A stretch of 40,391 bases of DNA from an uncultured Clostridia bacterium. Lineage in GTDB: Bacteria; Bacillota; Clostridia; Oscillospirales; CAG-272. Below, piece by piece: positions 17,217 to 25,092 of this stretch. The translations under genes and the position numbers were made by a program. The notes beneath the pieces were generated by a model. That model saw nothing but the letters and a program-made list of their open reading frames with translations. It made no database searches and had not been told where the DNA came from. Location: NCBI GenBank assembly GCA_947625805.1, contig CANQPT010000014.1, forward strand, positions 1-40,391, written 5' to 3'. The stretch's first letter is position 1, and every line of letters starts with the position of its first letter.

Positions 17217-17968
17217 TACTCGTTTTTCCTTTTTTCTGATTTCAACCGTTTTTCTATGACATCTTTTACTTTTTCCAAATCTTTCGACGTATCTACGGAA
17301 AGCGTATCTGCCTCAACTTTTATCATCTTGAGCTTTTTCCCATGGTCGATAAAACGCAGTTCGTTCACGTCTTCTATTCTTTCGTTGTAGCCTTTTGGAG
17401 TGGAAACAAAAAATTTCAGAGCATTTTTATTGTAAATCAACACGCCTACATGCTTATAGTATTGATATTCAACGGAGGCCTTTGGATACGGTATCGGACT
17501 TCTGGACATAAAAAGCGCATTGCTTTCGCTGTCAACCACAACTTTGATATTTGTAAAATCGACTGCCTCGACGGGGCTTTTCACTTCCGTCATCAAATTG
17601 CAGACAAAGAAGTCATCTTCCGGCATTTTCTCCGGTATAATCTTTTCAATTGTTTTAGGATCGATCAACGGCTCATCGCCATTGATTACAACGTACAAAT
17701 CCGCTTCTATTTTTTGCGAAACTTCATATACTCTTTCAGTGCCGTTATTATGGTCATTGCGCGTCATAATGCAGCACAGATTATATTCTCTGCAAACCTG
17801 CTCGATTCTTTCATCATCCGTCGCCACATAGACGGCGTCAAGTCCCTTTGTTTTGCGCGCCTGGCAGTATACCCACCATATCATGGGCTTACCGCAGATG
17901 TCTGCCAAGGGTTTTCCGGGGAAACGCGACGATTTGTAGCGCGCCGGGATTACTCCAACTACCTTCAT
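17216..17968 (-). CDS. KdsB-like CMP-ulosonate cytidylyltransferase
   Basis: 250 aa, normal length for KdsB. IPARYKSSRFPGKPL is the CTP-binding signature, followed by ATDDERI, MTRNDHNNGTERV and NGDEPLID, all in the KdsB order. KdsB activates Kdo, an LPS sugar not expected in a Gram-positive, so the true substrate may be a Kdo-like acid used in the capsule. No KdsA is present here. The ATG overlaps the stop of the NeuA-like gene by ATGA and is preceded by GGGAGGTG within that gene. Translation is likely coupled to the upstream frame, which passes through a G10 tract. Confidence 0.82.
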   Translation of the reverse strand: MKVVGVIPARYKSSRFPGKPLADICGKPMIWWVYCQARKTKGLDAVYVATDDERIEQVCREYNLCCIMTRNDHNNGTERVYEVSQKIEADLYVVINGDEPLIDPKTIEKIIPEKMPEDDFFVCNLMTEVKSPVEAVDFTNIKVVVDSESNALFMSRSPIPYPKASVEYQYYKHVGVLIYNKNALKFFVSTPKGYNERIEDVNELRFIDHGKKLKMIKVEADTLSVDTSKDLEKVKDVIEKRLKSEKRKNE

Positions 17969-18696
17969 GCTGCCGCACCTCCCTTACGGAAGGTTTGGCT
18001 GCATATCAGCTTAAAGAGGTTGTAACCCCCCCCCCGAATTTCTATGCCATGCACATATGAATATATGGCGTCGGCTATTTCAAAATCCTCGGGGAGATTG
18101 ATGTCGCATGCTTCTTTTTTTGTTACCTCTACAAAATACGGCTTATTTCCTATGCGCCGATGCTGAGTTTTTATCAAGTCGGAAGTATATATGTACATTC
18201 CGCAGGTCTCAACCAGCATAAGCTCCAAATCCTGAGTGCGTGGAATATTAGCCGGGTCGTAATTGAACGGCTTTCCGTCCTTCCACAGAAATTCGCGCAA
18301 CTGCTCTACCGCAAATGCGCAGTCATGCTTTCCACTCCTGACGGCGTTTATACCCTCCGAAAAGCGCTCCGGGCGAATGAAAGGCGCCGTGGCATGGGTC
18401 AATACATAGATGTCTGCCGGGACGTTCTGGGCAAACGAGGTGAGAACGTCATTGAATTTTGTGGTCGACAAGTCCAGCCTTTTATCTCTGACCAAGTACT
18501 TGGTCTTTGTTCCCGGGAAGAATTCCCGGATGGCCGAATTACTGCAATACACATATATTTCATCAAGTTCCGGCACCTTCTCCAGCGTTTCCAGAATGCA
18601 GTGTATCAACGGTGTACCATCTGAAAAACACTTTGTGTTCTTCCCCGGAAGGCGTTCGTTGTTCATCTTTATAGGCACTAAAGCTACTGTTTTCAT
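17965..18696 (-). CDS. NeuA-like acylneuraminate cytidylyltransferase with a G10 tract near its 3' end
   Basis: 243 aa from the ATG at 18696 (AAAGGAAATG upstream). LVPIKMNNERLPGKN is the nucleotide-binding loop. HATAPFIRP and the conserved DINLPEDFEIADAIY also fit the NeuA family. Family members usually end shortly after that last block. Here a run of ten G (18026-18035) follows HGIEI and adds RGGGYNLFKL and a Lys/Gly/Ala tail, ending in the ATGA shared with the KdsB-like gene. With nine or eleven G the protein would stop 40-65 nt earlier, leaving the enzyme core intact but ending translation before the kdsB-like start. The exact acid activated is unknown. Confidence 0.8.
   Translation of the reverse strand: MKTVALVPIKMNNERLPGKNTKCFSDGTPLIHCILETLEKVPELDEIYVYCSNSAIREFFPGTKTKYLVRDKRLDLSTTKFNDVLTSFAQNVPADIYVLTHATAPFIRPERFSEGINAVRSGKHDCAFAVEQLREFLWKDGKPFNYDPANIPRTQDLELMLVETCGMYIYTSDLIKTQHRRIGNKPYFVEVTKKEACDINLPEDFEIADAIYSYVHGIEIRGGGYNLFKLICSQTFRKGGAAA
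18026..18035 (-). repeat. G10 homopolymer tract near the 3' end of the NeuA-like gene
   Basis: Ten consecutive C on the plus strand. The tract follows the conserved part of the cytidylyltransferase. Its length changes only the tail and the position of the stop relative to the overlapping KdsB-like start at 17968. Confidence 0.9.
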
Positions 18697-18715
18697 TTTT
18701 CGGCATTTCCTTTCT

Positions 18716-19501
18716 TTATGAAAATAAACTGTCAAAATCTACCCGCTCAAATACTTCCAGTTTTCCGCCACGGGTGGCGTTGTAGATTTTGATGTCATGT
18801 GTATCACAATATTTTTTTGCTGCTACATAATCGGGCAAAACGACATCAAATTGATTGAATGGTTGAACGCCCTTTCGCTCTTCATAGCCCTCCATAAAAT
18901 AGTCTTTATCCCCGGTTTTCTTTATAGTTCCGTCCGATGTCTTGGTATAAGAATAATTGCAGTCACAACCCAATAAATAAATTTCGGAAAATCCCATATA
19001 CGCAGCGATTTGCATCATAAAATACAGCACTGAACCAGCAGGATATACATACTGTTCGGCATTTACGGAAAAATATCTTTTCTGCGGATAATTCCAATTC
19101 ACTTTTACTCGAATTGGAATTAATTTTTCTTTATGTACAGCGCTGTTGTATATTCCTTCATTAACAAAGATTGGAGCTTTCTGCGCAACAAACAATTTTT
19201 CTTCAATTGTTTGAAAGAGTCCAAGATCACAAATACAATAATAATCTGGACGCCATTCCACTTTATCAAAAGTCTTAAACATAGAGTTGCAGGTAAATGT
19301 TTTATAATTGCTGTTATGGAGCTTTTGCAGATCCTCCAATCGCAAAGAAGGTCCGCTTCCTATCAGAAAGCATTTTTCTCCTTTACATACATTTTTGTAT
19401 TCCGCAATTTTGGAATACGTCCCTTTATTAAAACGACCAACAATATCATATTTCAAAAAATAATAAATCGGGCGAAGTGCCTTTTTTAGTTTTTTCTTCA
19501 T
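18716..19501 (-). CDS. DUF115/GT42-like protein, candidate CMP-sugar-dependent glycosyltransferase
   Basis: 261 aa from the ATG at 19501, which has TTGGAG 6 nt upstream and overlaps the preceding GT4 stop by ATGA; a TTG at 19513 is less likely. CFLIGSGPSLRLEDL, TFTCNSMFK and SEIYLLGCDCNY follow the order of the 'GNGPSLK', 'FRCNQFY' and 'EIYLSGIDFY' blocks in GT42 sialyltransferases and DUF115/MptE-like proteins. CNATRGG-type C-terminal residues (NATRGGKLEVF) are common in DUF115 members. It sits directly before the two cytidylyltransferase genes, so transfer of the CMP-activated acid is a plausible role. Sequence alone does not settle glycosyltransferase versus pterin-type kinase fold. Confidence 0.65.
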   Translation of the reverse strand: MKKKLKKALRPIYYFLKYDIVGRFNKGTYSKIAEYKNVCKGEKCFLIGSGPSLRLEDLQKLHNSNYKTFTCNSMFKTFDKVEWRPDYYCICDLGLFQTIEEKLFVAQKAPIFVNEGIYNSAVHKEKLIPIRVKVNWNYPQKRYFSVNAEQYVYPAGSVLYFMMQIAAYMGFSEIYLLGCDCNYSYTKTSDGTIKKTGDKDYFMEGYEERKGVQPFNQFDVVLPDYVAAKKYCDTHDIKIYNATRGGKLEVFERVDFDSLFS

Positions 19502-20697
19502 TTTGAACTCCAATATATATTTTTGTATTCTACATACCGTTCTTTTGCATTAAAGCACTTGGCATGTTCCACACATTCTTTCACAGTGAACGGTTTATCT
19601 TCGTAAATGCGAATGATTTCCCTTTCCAGCGTATCTATATCGTCGCAATCTACAACTGCGCCGCAGGTATCATCGAGCATCTCCGGACTACCGCCGGTTC
19701 GGAATGTGAGCACCGGTGTGCCACAGGCGATGGATTCCATATTGACGGTCGGGTAGTTTTCTTCGCGCGTCGGATTCACAAACAGGTCTGCGGCAGTATA
19801 AATTTCGGCAAGCTCCTGCTGACTTTCTGTGTGGTGAATAGAGAGGATATTTTCAGGCAACTGTTTATCCAGCTCATCACTTGTTCCCACCAAAACGATT
19901 TGAAATTTATCCGGGTCGAGTCTCTTTGATAGTTCTACGAACACATCGAGCCCCTTGCGCTCGCCCCAGCCATCCGCAACACCAAGCAGGATATATTTTT
20001 CGCCAAGTCCATATTTCTGCCGAAAATCGCTTAGGATGGGTTTGAACACTGATAAATCAATGCCGTTGTTTATGACCTTGACCGGATATTCTTTCAAATA
20101 GGACTCTTTTACCAAATCCGCCAGCCACTGCGATGGCGTCACGATGGTCATATCTTGAACGCCGGTAAACCATTTGCGTTTCAGTTTCCACATGGATTTT
20201 GTTCGGTCTACACACGTCATTGGATACGCCCTAAGTTGCGTACAATTGTGGCAACCGGTTTTCCATTTATTGCACTTTGCCATGGTAAAATATGCGCACT
20301 GACCGGTGAACGACCAACAATCGTGCAGCGTCCAGACAACGCGAATATTATGCTTTTTGATATAGTGAAACAGGGCGGGGAGGTTGATATACCAACCGTG
20401 AATATTATGTAAGTGAATGATGTCCGGTTGTATTTTAGATACTTTTTTGAGGAACTTTTTTGTCGCAAAATAGGAATAACAACCGTGATAGCCAAACAAT
20501 TTGCTCATCCAACTGTGCAGCCGTCTTCCAAAAAAGGTTCCAATTTGTATATCACCCTTAAAAGGTTGATTTTTCAAGCCTCCGCCGGCGGTAATATTGG
20601 CTATATCGGTATTTTGGCAAATGGAAGATATTCCCAACATGATAGTTCCCGTACTGCCTCTTGAAACGGAATTTATTTGCAAAACTACTTTCTTCAT
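19498..20697 (-). CDS. GT4-family glycosyltransferase (WcaC-like), copy 1
   Basis: 399 aa with the two Rossmann domains of the GT-B fold. The N-terminal part has HLHNIHGWYIN and a Cys-rich insertion (KCNKWKTGCHNC). The C-terminal GT4 donor-site region has INNGID, GVADGWGERKG and NPTREENYPTVNMESIACGTPV, with the EX7E glutamates. It is paralogous to the GT at 25093-26217, sharing HNIHG-YIN and the Cys cluster. It is coupled by ATGA to the DUF115-like gene. The sugar transferred cannot be told from sequence. Confidence 0.85.
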   Translation of the reverse strand: MKKVVLQINSVSRGSTGTIMLGISSICQNTDIANITAGGGLKNQPFKGDIQIGTFFGRRLHSWMSKLFGYHGCYSYFATKKFLKKVSKIQPDIIHLHNIHGWYINLPALFHYIKKHNIRVVWTLHDCWSFTGQCAYFTMAKCNKWKTGCHNCTQLRAYPMTCVDRTKSMWKLKRKWFTGVQDMTIVTPSQWLADLVKESYLKEYPVKVINNGIDLSVFKPILSDFRQKYGLGEKYILLGVADGWGERKGLDVFVELSKRLDPDKFQIVLVGTSDELDKQLPENILSIHHTESQQELAEIYTAADLFVNPTREENYPTVNMESIACGTPVLTFRTGGSPEMLDDTCGAVVDCDDIDTLEREIIRIYEDKPFTVKECVEHAKCFNAKERYVEYKNIYWSSK

Positions 20698-21812
20698 TTT
20701 CTTTTTTCTAATACTTCCTCTTTTAAAAATAAATACATTTTCTTCGCCAAAATTTCATAATTGTATTTTTTCATCACAAATTCTTTGGCAATGCAGGCTT
20801 TTTTTACAGATAACTCCCAATTATCTAAAATATCATTGATCCCGCTCACAAACAAATCAACGGTATTGCTTTCGAGAATATATGTATTTTCCGATAATTC
20901 AATATCCTCAAAAATATTTGTTGTCAGCAACGGAACCCCTATATTTATATATTCAAAAACTTTTGAAGGAAACGCATACTCCATAGCCTCATCATTCGGA
21001 CATCTTAAATTAAGCAATATACTGCTGCTTTTCAAAATAGGCAACAGTTCCGACTCCGAGAGTAACCCTCCATATTCCAAATTTGTATATCGTTCGGCCA
21101 CTTCTTCCACTTGCTTTCGTAACGGGCCGTTACCGAAAACACGAAAAATTATATTCTCCCCGAAAAAACGTGGTATGCTGTCTAATAGCAAGTCAATACC
21201 ATTTAATTTTGATAATGTTCCCGCATAGGTCACGATATTGTTCTTTTTTAAAGCGGAAACCGGAAAATCATCTTTGACGCAGACCCCCGGTTTAGACACC
21301 AAATACGGTTTGCTTTTTATTTTAAGTTTTTGCACCGCCGATTCCTGGAACAGCATAAATCCGTCAAAATATCTTATTAAATATTTTCCCAGTGCAAAAT
21401 AGAGATTGGCTAAACCTTTCTTTATTTTTCCGTAATTACTTATAGCCGGTTTGTGAGAATCAAAAATAAATGATACTATTTTGCAGGAAAAACGGCATCG
21501 TAAAGCAATCATTTCTATCACATTTAGAAAATCATATCCCCAAAACACCAAGACGGAATTATTAGGCGGATATTTTGAAAAAAATCGACTTGTTTTGTTG
21601 AAAAGAAAGCGTGAGCCATCATTCAGTCCGATAAGTTCTACCCTGCCATCGGATTCTCGATCGCCCCACTTTATAGCCGTCGAAAGTATTTTCACATCAA
21701 CATATCGGCTTAAATGTTCGGCTATGTCATACACATATTTTTGGGTCGAAGCCGTCATTTCTTTCCGATTTAGGCTTAAAATGCTCCCGGACATCAAATA
21801 AATTTTTTCCAT
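20694..21812 (-). CDS. GT4-family glycosyltransferase, AT-rich gene
   Basis: 372 aa. The C-terminal half shows the GT4 pattern: YAGTLSKLNGIDLLLDS, VFGNGPLRKQVEE and PSKVFEYINIGVPLLTTN. The N-terminal half is divergent. The gene is visibly more AT-rich than capE or capF, suggesting a separate origin. Its stop overlaps the next gene by ATGA and 17 bp separate it from the GT upstream. Confidence 0.8.
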   Translation of the reverse strand: MEKIYLMSGSILSLNRKEMTASTQKYVYDIAEHLSRYVDVKILSTAIKWGDRESDGRVELIGLNDGSRFLFNKTSRFFSKYPPNNSVLVFWGYDFLNVIEMIALRCRFSCKIVSFIFDSHKPAISNYGKIKKGLANLYFALGKYLIRYFDGFMLFQESAVQKLKIKSKPYLVSKPGVCVKDDFPVSALKKNNIVTYAGTLSKLNGIDLLLDSIPRFFGENIIFRVFGNGPLRKQVEEVAERYTNLEYGGLLSESELLPILKSSSILLNLRCPNDEAMEYAFPSKVFEYINIGVPLLTTNIFEDIELSENTYILESNTVDLFVSGINDILDNWELSVKKACIAKEFVMKKYNYEILAKKMYLFLKEEVLEKRK

Positions 21813-21829
21813 TTTTCAGTTCTGTTTCA

Positions 21830-23002
21830 TCAGGCTTTACTGCACACCCCGTCGGCGAAGGGGATATCCTGCCCCGACATGATGGCGTTTATCAGTTCTA
21901 TCAGTCGTTTTGCCGCGTTTTCGGCGTTCCATTGTTCGATCATGGTCAAGTATGCCTGTTCGCCGAGTTCCTTACGCTTGTCCGGGTTGCCAATCAGTAT
22001 CTTGACCTTTTCCGTCAGGTCGTCTACGTTGCCACTTTGGTAGATTAGTCCGTTTTTGCCGTCCTCGATCAGGAACGGCACCGAGCCGATGGCATTGCTT
22101 GCCACGACGGCGCACCCGCTGTTCATGGATTCATTCAAAACCGCACCCCAGCCTTCGTTGCGGTCAGAGGTGAACAGGAAGATCTCGCTCTGCTCCATGT
22201 GCTCCCGCACCTTTTCCGGCGGCATAGCGCCAAGCATATGTACGCAGTCCTCCAGTCCATTGTCGGTAATCATTTGCCGCAACTCGCCTTCCAACTCGCC
22301 GCTTCCGATGATATCCAGCTTGAACGGTATATTTTCACGCTTCAGTCTCTGCGCTGCCATGACGGCATGCGGGGGATGCTTCCATCCTATGAGTCTACCG
22401 ACCCATAGGATTGAAGCGGGATGCTTCCATCCTATGGGTTTGGCGACTCCCCGGATGGAAGCGGGATGCTTCAATCCGAAAAGCTCCCCAAAAGTTCCAT
22501 AGCGCTTCACTTCGGGAAAATATCCCCATTTATAGGCTTTGTCTTTATAAAACCCGGTCTTAGCATAATCCCCCGCCGCATAGGCGCTGGCGCAGAGAAG
22601 GTAAACGTTGGGGTTGCCGTGATCACGCAGGCCATATTTCAGCGCGCGCAGGGGAAGCTGGAGCAACTGCCAATCCTTTTTGTAAATGCGCTCGGAGTAC
22701 CGGAAAGTCAGCTTTTTATCCAACATACGCTGACGAATATATTCTGCCGGAGCAGAGCCTGTGATCAAAACGTCGCATTCCGCGCATAGCCGCATCGCTT
22801 TTTGTTTGTTTTCTTCGCTTTCATAAGCGCACAAAACGAAGTCGTACTCATGGTTCATATCGGTATATCCGATTTTTAGCCTAAAAGGGGTTGTCGGCGT
22901 CGTAGCAATAAAGTGGTATTCGACCGAATCAAAGCTGTTCATCGCCAGACTGAACGGCAATTGATGCACATTCAGGTAATTTGTCAGAAATACTATTTTC
23001 AC
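21830..23002 (-). CDS. GT4-family glycosyltransferase with an internal 45-bp tandem duplication
   Basis: 390 aa. LTNYLNVHQLPFS opens the acceptor domain. ILWVGRLIGWKHP, LDIIGSGELE and FLFTSDRNEGWGAVLNESMNSGCAVV are the GT4 donor-domain motifs. Between about residues 176 and 215 the GWKHPASI block is repeated: GLKHPASI, GWKHPASI and GWKHPP, each 15 residues apart. Related enzymes have one VGR-IxWKHP block, so about 15 residues are an in-frame duplication just before the donor site. It may still fold, since the extra unit falls in a linker, but activity should be tested. Confidence 0.82.
   Translation of the reverse strand: MKIVFLTNYLNVHQLPFSLAMNSFDSVEYHFIATTPTTPFRLKIGYTDMNHEYDFVLCAYESEENKQKAMRLCAECDVLITGSAPAEYIRQRMLDKKLTFRYSERIYKKDWQLLQLPLRALKYGLRDHGNPNVYLLCASAYAAGDYAKTGFYKDKAYKWGYFPEVKRYGTFGELFGLKHPASIRGVAKPIGWKHPASILWVGRLIGWKHPPHAVMAAQRLKRENIPFKLDIIGSGELEGELRQMITDNGLEDCVHMLGAMPPEKVREHMEQSEIFLFTSDRNEGWGAVLNESMNSGCAVVASNAIGSVPFLIEDGKNGLIYQSGNVDDLTEKVKILIGNPDKRKELGEQAYLTMIEQWNAENAAKRLIELINAIMSGQDIPFADGVCSKA
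22373..22477. repeat. 45-bp tandem repeat with self-complementary borders inside a glycosyltransferase gene
   Basis: GGGATGCTTC(C/A)ATCC occurs at 22373, 22418 and 22463, exactly 45 bp apart. The repeat junctions form near-perfect inverted repeats: GGATTGAAGC-GGGAT-GCTTCCATCC and GGATGGAAGC-GGGAT-GCTTCAATCC, each with one mismatch. The reading frame is kept. Confidence 0.85.
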
Positions 23003-23044
23003 TGTCTTTCTTCCCCCAAAGAATCGTTACGACTATATCATTTT

Positions 23045-23881
23045 TCAGACAATGGTATATTCTTCCCCGTTTGAAAAGATGATTTTAGTAATACCGTGCC
23101 CATTTCCCCGTTGATCTTCGGGCGGCAATTGCATGTAGTCTCCGTATTGCTCCGTGAGCAATTCATGCGCGTGCAGGGGAATAAAGAATTTCCGTTCTTC
23201 AAATATTCCTTCCGTAACATCGCTTATCCATGCTTTTTTGTAATATTTTGTATTCTTTACGCCGCATTGCGCGTATACATCTTCCAAATCCGGAACGGCT
23301 AACGCGGCGCCTTCATACTTTTGTGCGATCGCGTCGTGAGAGAAAAAGAGCGAAACGAGTTGATATGAAATATATCCCAACCGCTTTTTCAGATTGGTTT
23401 TCCCATGATCCTGCCATGGAGTATTTCCATGTTTCATGAGCATGCACCGCGCCCAAAACACACAATTATTCAACAGTTTGCGCCGCTCCCCCAAGTCCGC
23501 GGGGGCGTTATCATATGGGAACACGTCTACATAAAAGCCGCAATTCTCAAGTTTCCCGCTCTTTTCTTCTATGTAAACCGTATGGTTTCTTCTTACCTTG
23601 CCAAAAGGAAGAGCGTAGTCTTTATCGTTTTTCCACGACTGCCAGCTGTATTTTTCATTGAGCTTTTTGGGTGCGATTTCGCAGAATTTTTCGTAATCCT
23701 GACGCAGCATACCAATATCGAGGTCGTCATCCCACGGGATAAAGCCCTTGTGCCGCACTGCCCCGATCAAAGTACCGCTGTCCAAAAAATACGGAATGTC
23801 GTTTTCCGTGCACACTCGATGGATCTCTTTCAGTATTTCAAGTTGCTCTAATTGGACACGGCGTAATATTTCTTTTTCCAC
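23045..23881 (-). CDS. LicD-family phosphotransferase (phosphocholine-type)
   Basis: 278 aa. DSGTLIGAVRHKGF (34-47) followed by PWDDDLDIGM (D51, D52, D53, D55) is the LicD/fukutin nucleotidyltransferase signature; GFYVDVFPYD supports it. Members transfer phosphocholine or another phospho-alcohol from a CDP carrier to a glycan. Its place beside the polymerase suggests decoration of the repeat unit. No licA/licC genes for CDP-choline supply are in the window, so the donor would come from elsewhere. Confidence 0.88.
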   Translation of the reverse strand: MEKEILRRVQLEQLEILKEIHRVCTENDIPYFLDSGTLIGAVRHKGFIPWDDDLDIGMLRQDYEKFCEIAPKKLNEKYSWQSWKNDKDYALPFGKVRRNHTVYIEEKSGKLENCGFYVDVFPYDNAPADLGERRKLLNNCVFWARCMLMKHGNTPWQDHGKTNLKKRLGYISYQLVSLFFSHDAIAQKYEGAALAVPDLEDVYAQCGVKNTKYYKKAWISDVTEGIFEERKFFIPLHAHELLTEQYGDYMQLPPEDQRGNGHGITKIIFSNGEEYTIV

Positions 23882-23911
23882 TTAAATTTCTCCTATAAAT
23901 GTAATTTATTG

Positions 23912-25087
23912 CTATTGTTTTGAGGAATAATCGCCCAATAAAACAGGCACGACCAATAGTATTAGATAAAGTCCTGCAACGCCGACGAAGAGAGAACCCT
24001 CAAAGCAACCGGTAAATAATAGTCCGCACAGGCCAAGAGTGGCGTAAATTGAAAGATTTTCCTGCGTTCTCTTCAAGGCTTGATAAATAACAACAACAGC
24101 ACCTGCTAAATAAAAAACTCCATATCTTCCGTAAAGCGTCATCAAAGAATTGTGCCATTGACCTATATAATATTTTGCATAATCTCCTATCCAAAAACAT
24201 CTTGGCAAATCATCCAAAAGGTCTTGCCATAGTGATTCACGTGAATCCCAACCTTTTTCTAAGGCTGTACTTGTACTGGTTTCAAACATTAAATTCCATT
24301 GATCCATATTTGGTACGATTACATACATATAAAAGAAAAACACAATAACCGGCAGCACCGCCATGATGAAGAGGATGATTTTGGGAACTTTCCGGATGCT
24401 TAAAACGCGTACCATTCTTATCATAACAACCATAACAGCAAACAAGACGGCCGCATATACACTGTTCCGCGAATTGGTTGCGGATAAGATAGGAAATAAA
24501 AATACAGACACTCCGATAGCGGCAATTCTTTCCCATCCTTTTAAGACAAAAACGGAACCAACGAGAATGATAACAAAACCTGCCATCCACAATCCGGCTT
24601 CATTTGGATTATCGAGATTCAGCGATGCCGACGGGTGGCCCGGCGCTATTCGCGCATTTTTCAGCCCGCCGAAATAATAGTAAATTTCCAAGAATAATCC
24701 CGACACAATAAAGACCCACAGTATTTTCTTTTTGGACGCTTCGCTCATTTGTATTGTTCGGTTCGCGCACATATCAAGGCACATAAAAACACAAGTCGTA
24801 ATCCCGGCATGCAAATAATAATCAACATCTGACGGAATACCCTGTACCCAACCGCTTATTAGCGATATAATCGTCAATAAAAGAAGAAAGACTGTGGTTG
24901 CACTTGATTTTGTCAATGGCGCAGAAAAATACTTCAATACAATAACGACCAATGATATTGCATAGATTGAATCGGAAAGCCACACTATTCCTAAAACACG
25001 TGCCCAAAAGGAGGAAAGCATAAGTATAACAACAGCATAAATAAAGCCGCTTTTCAATGTGTTTTTTCCGCTGATCACATTTGCCAT
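23912..25087 (-). CDS. wzy: Wzy-like polysaccharide polymerase
   Basis: About 391 aa, with 10-12 predicted membrane segments. NPNEAGLWMAGFV and a large external loop after the midpoint (MDQWNLMFETSTS to WHNSLMTLYGRYG) fit O-antigen polymerase/ligase (Wzy/WaaL) proteins; WHNSLM near the loop end resembles the family's 'HN-yl' motif. The start is either the ATG at 25087 or a GTG at 25093 that overlaps the upstream stop. It is AT-rich and, as usual for Wzy, little conserved. It would polymerise units delivered by the Wzx encoded downstream in the operon. Confidence 0.78.
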   Translation of the reverse strand: MANVISGKNTLKSGFIYAVVILMLSSFWARVLGIVWLSDSIYAISLVVIVLKYFSAPLTKSSATTVFLLLLTIISLISGWVQGIPSDVDYYLHAGITTCVFMCLDMCANRTIQMSEASKKKILWVFIVSGLFLEIYYYFGGLKNARIAPGHPSASLNLDNPNEAGLWMAGFVIILVGSVFVLKGWERIAAIGVSVFLFPILSATNSRNSVYAAVLFAVMVVMIRMVRVLSIRKVPKIILFIMAVLPVIVFFFYMYVIVPNMDQWNLMFETSTSTALEKGWDSRESLWQDLLDDLPRCFWIGDYAKYYIGQWHNSLMTLYGRYGVFYLAGAVVVIYQALKRTQENLSIYATLGLCGLLFTGCFEGSLFVGVAGLYLILLVVPVLLGDYSSKQ

Positions 25088-25092
25088 ACTCA

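Noticed and set aside
17216-17968. KdsB-like gene as evidence of a Gram-negative host
   Set aside because: The rest of the window (SpoIIQ-like gene, PhoPR-like pair, strong ribosome-binding sites, IS150-like element) fits a Firmicute, and no LPS genes are present.
22373-22477. Repeats in the glycosyltransferase as a CRISPR array
   Set aside because: The repeats are directly tandem at 45 bp with similar, not unique, sequence between them, and they are translated in frame. No cas genes are present.
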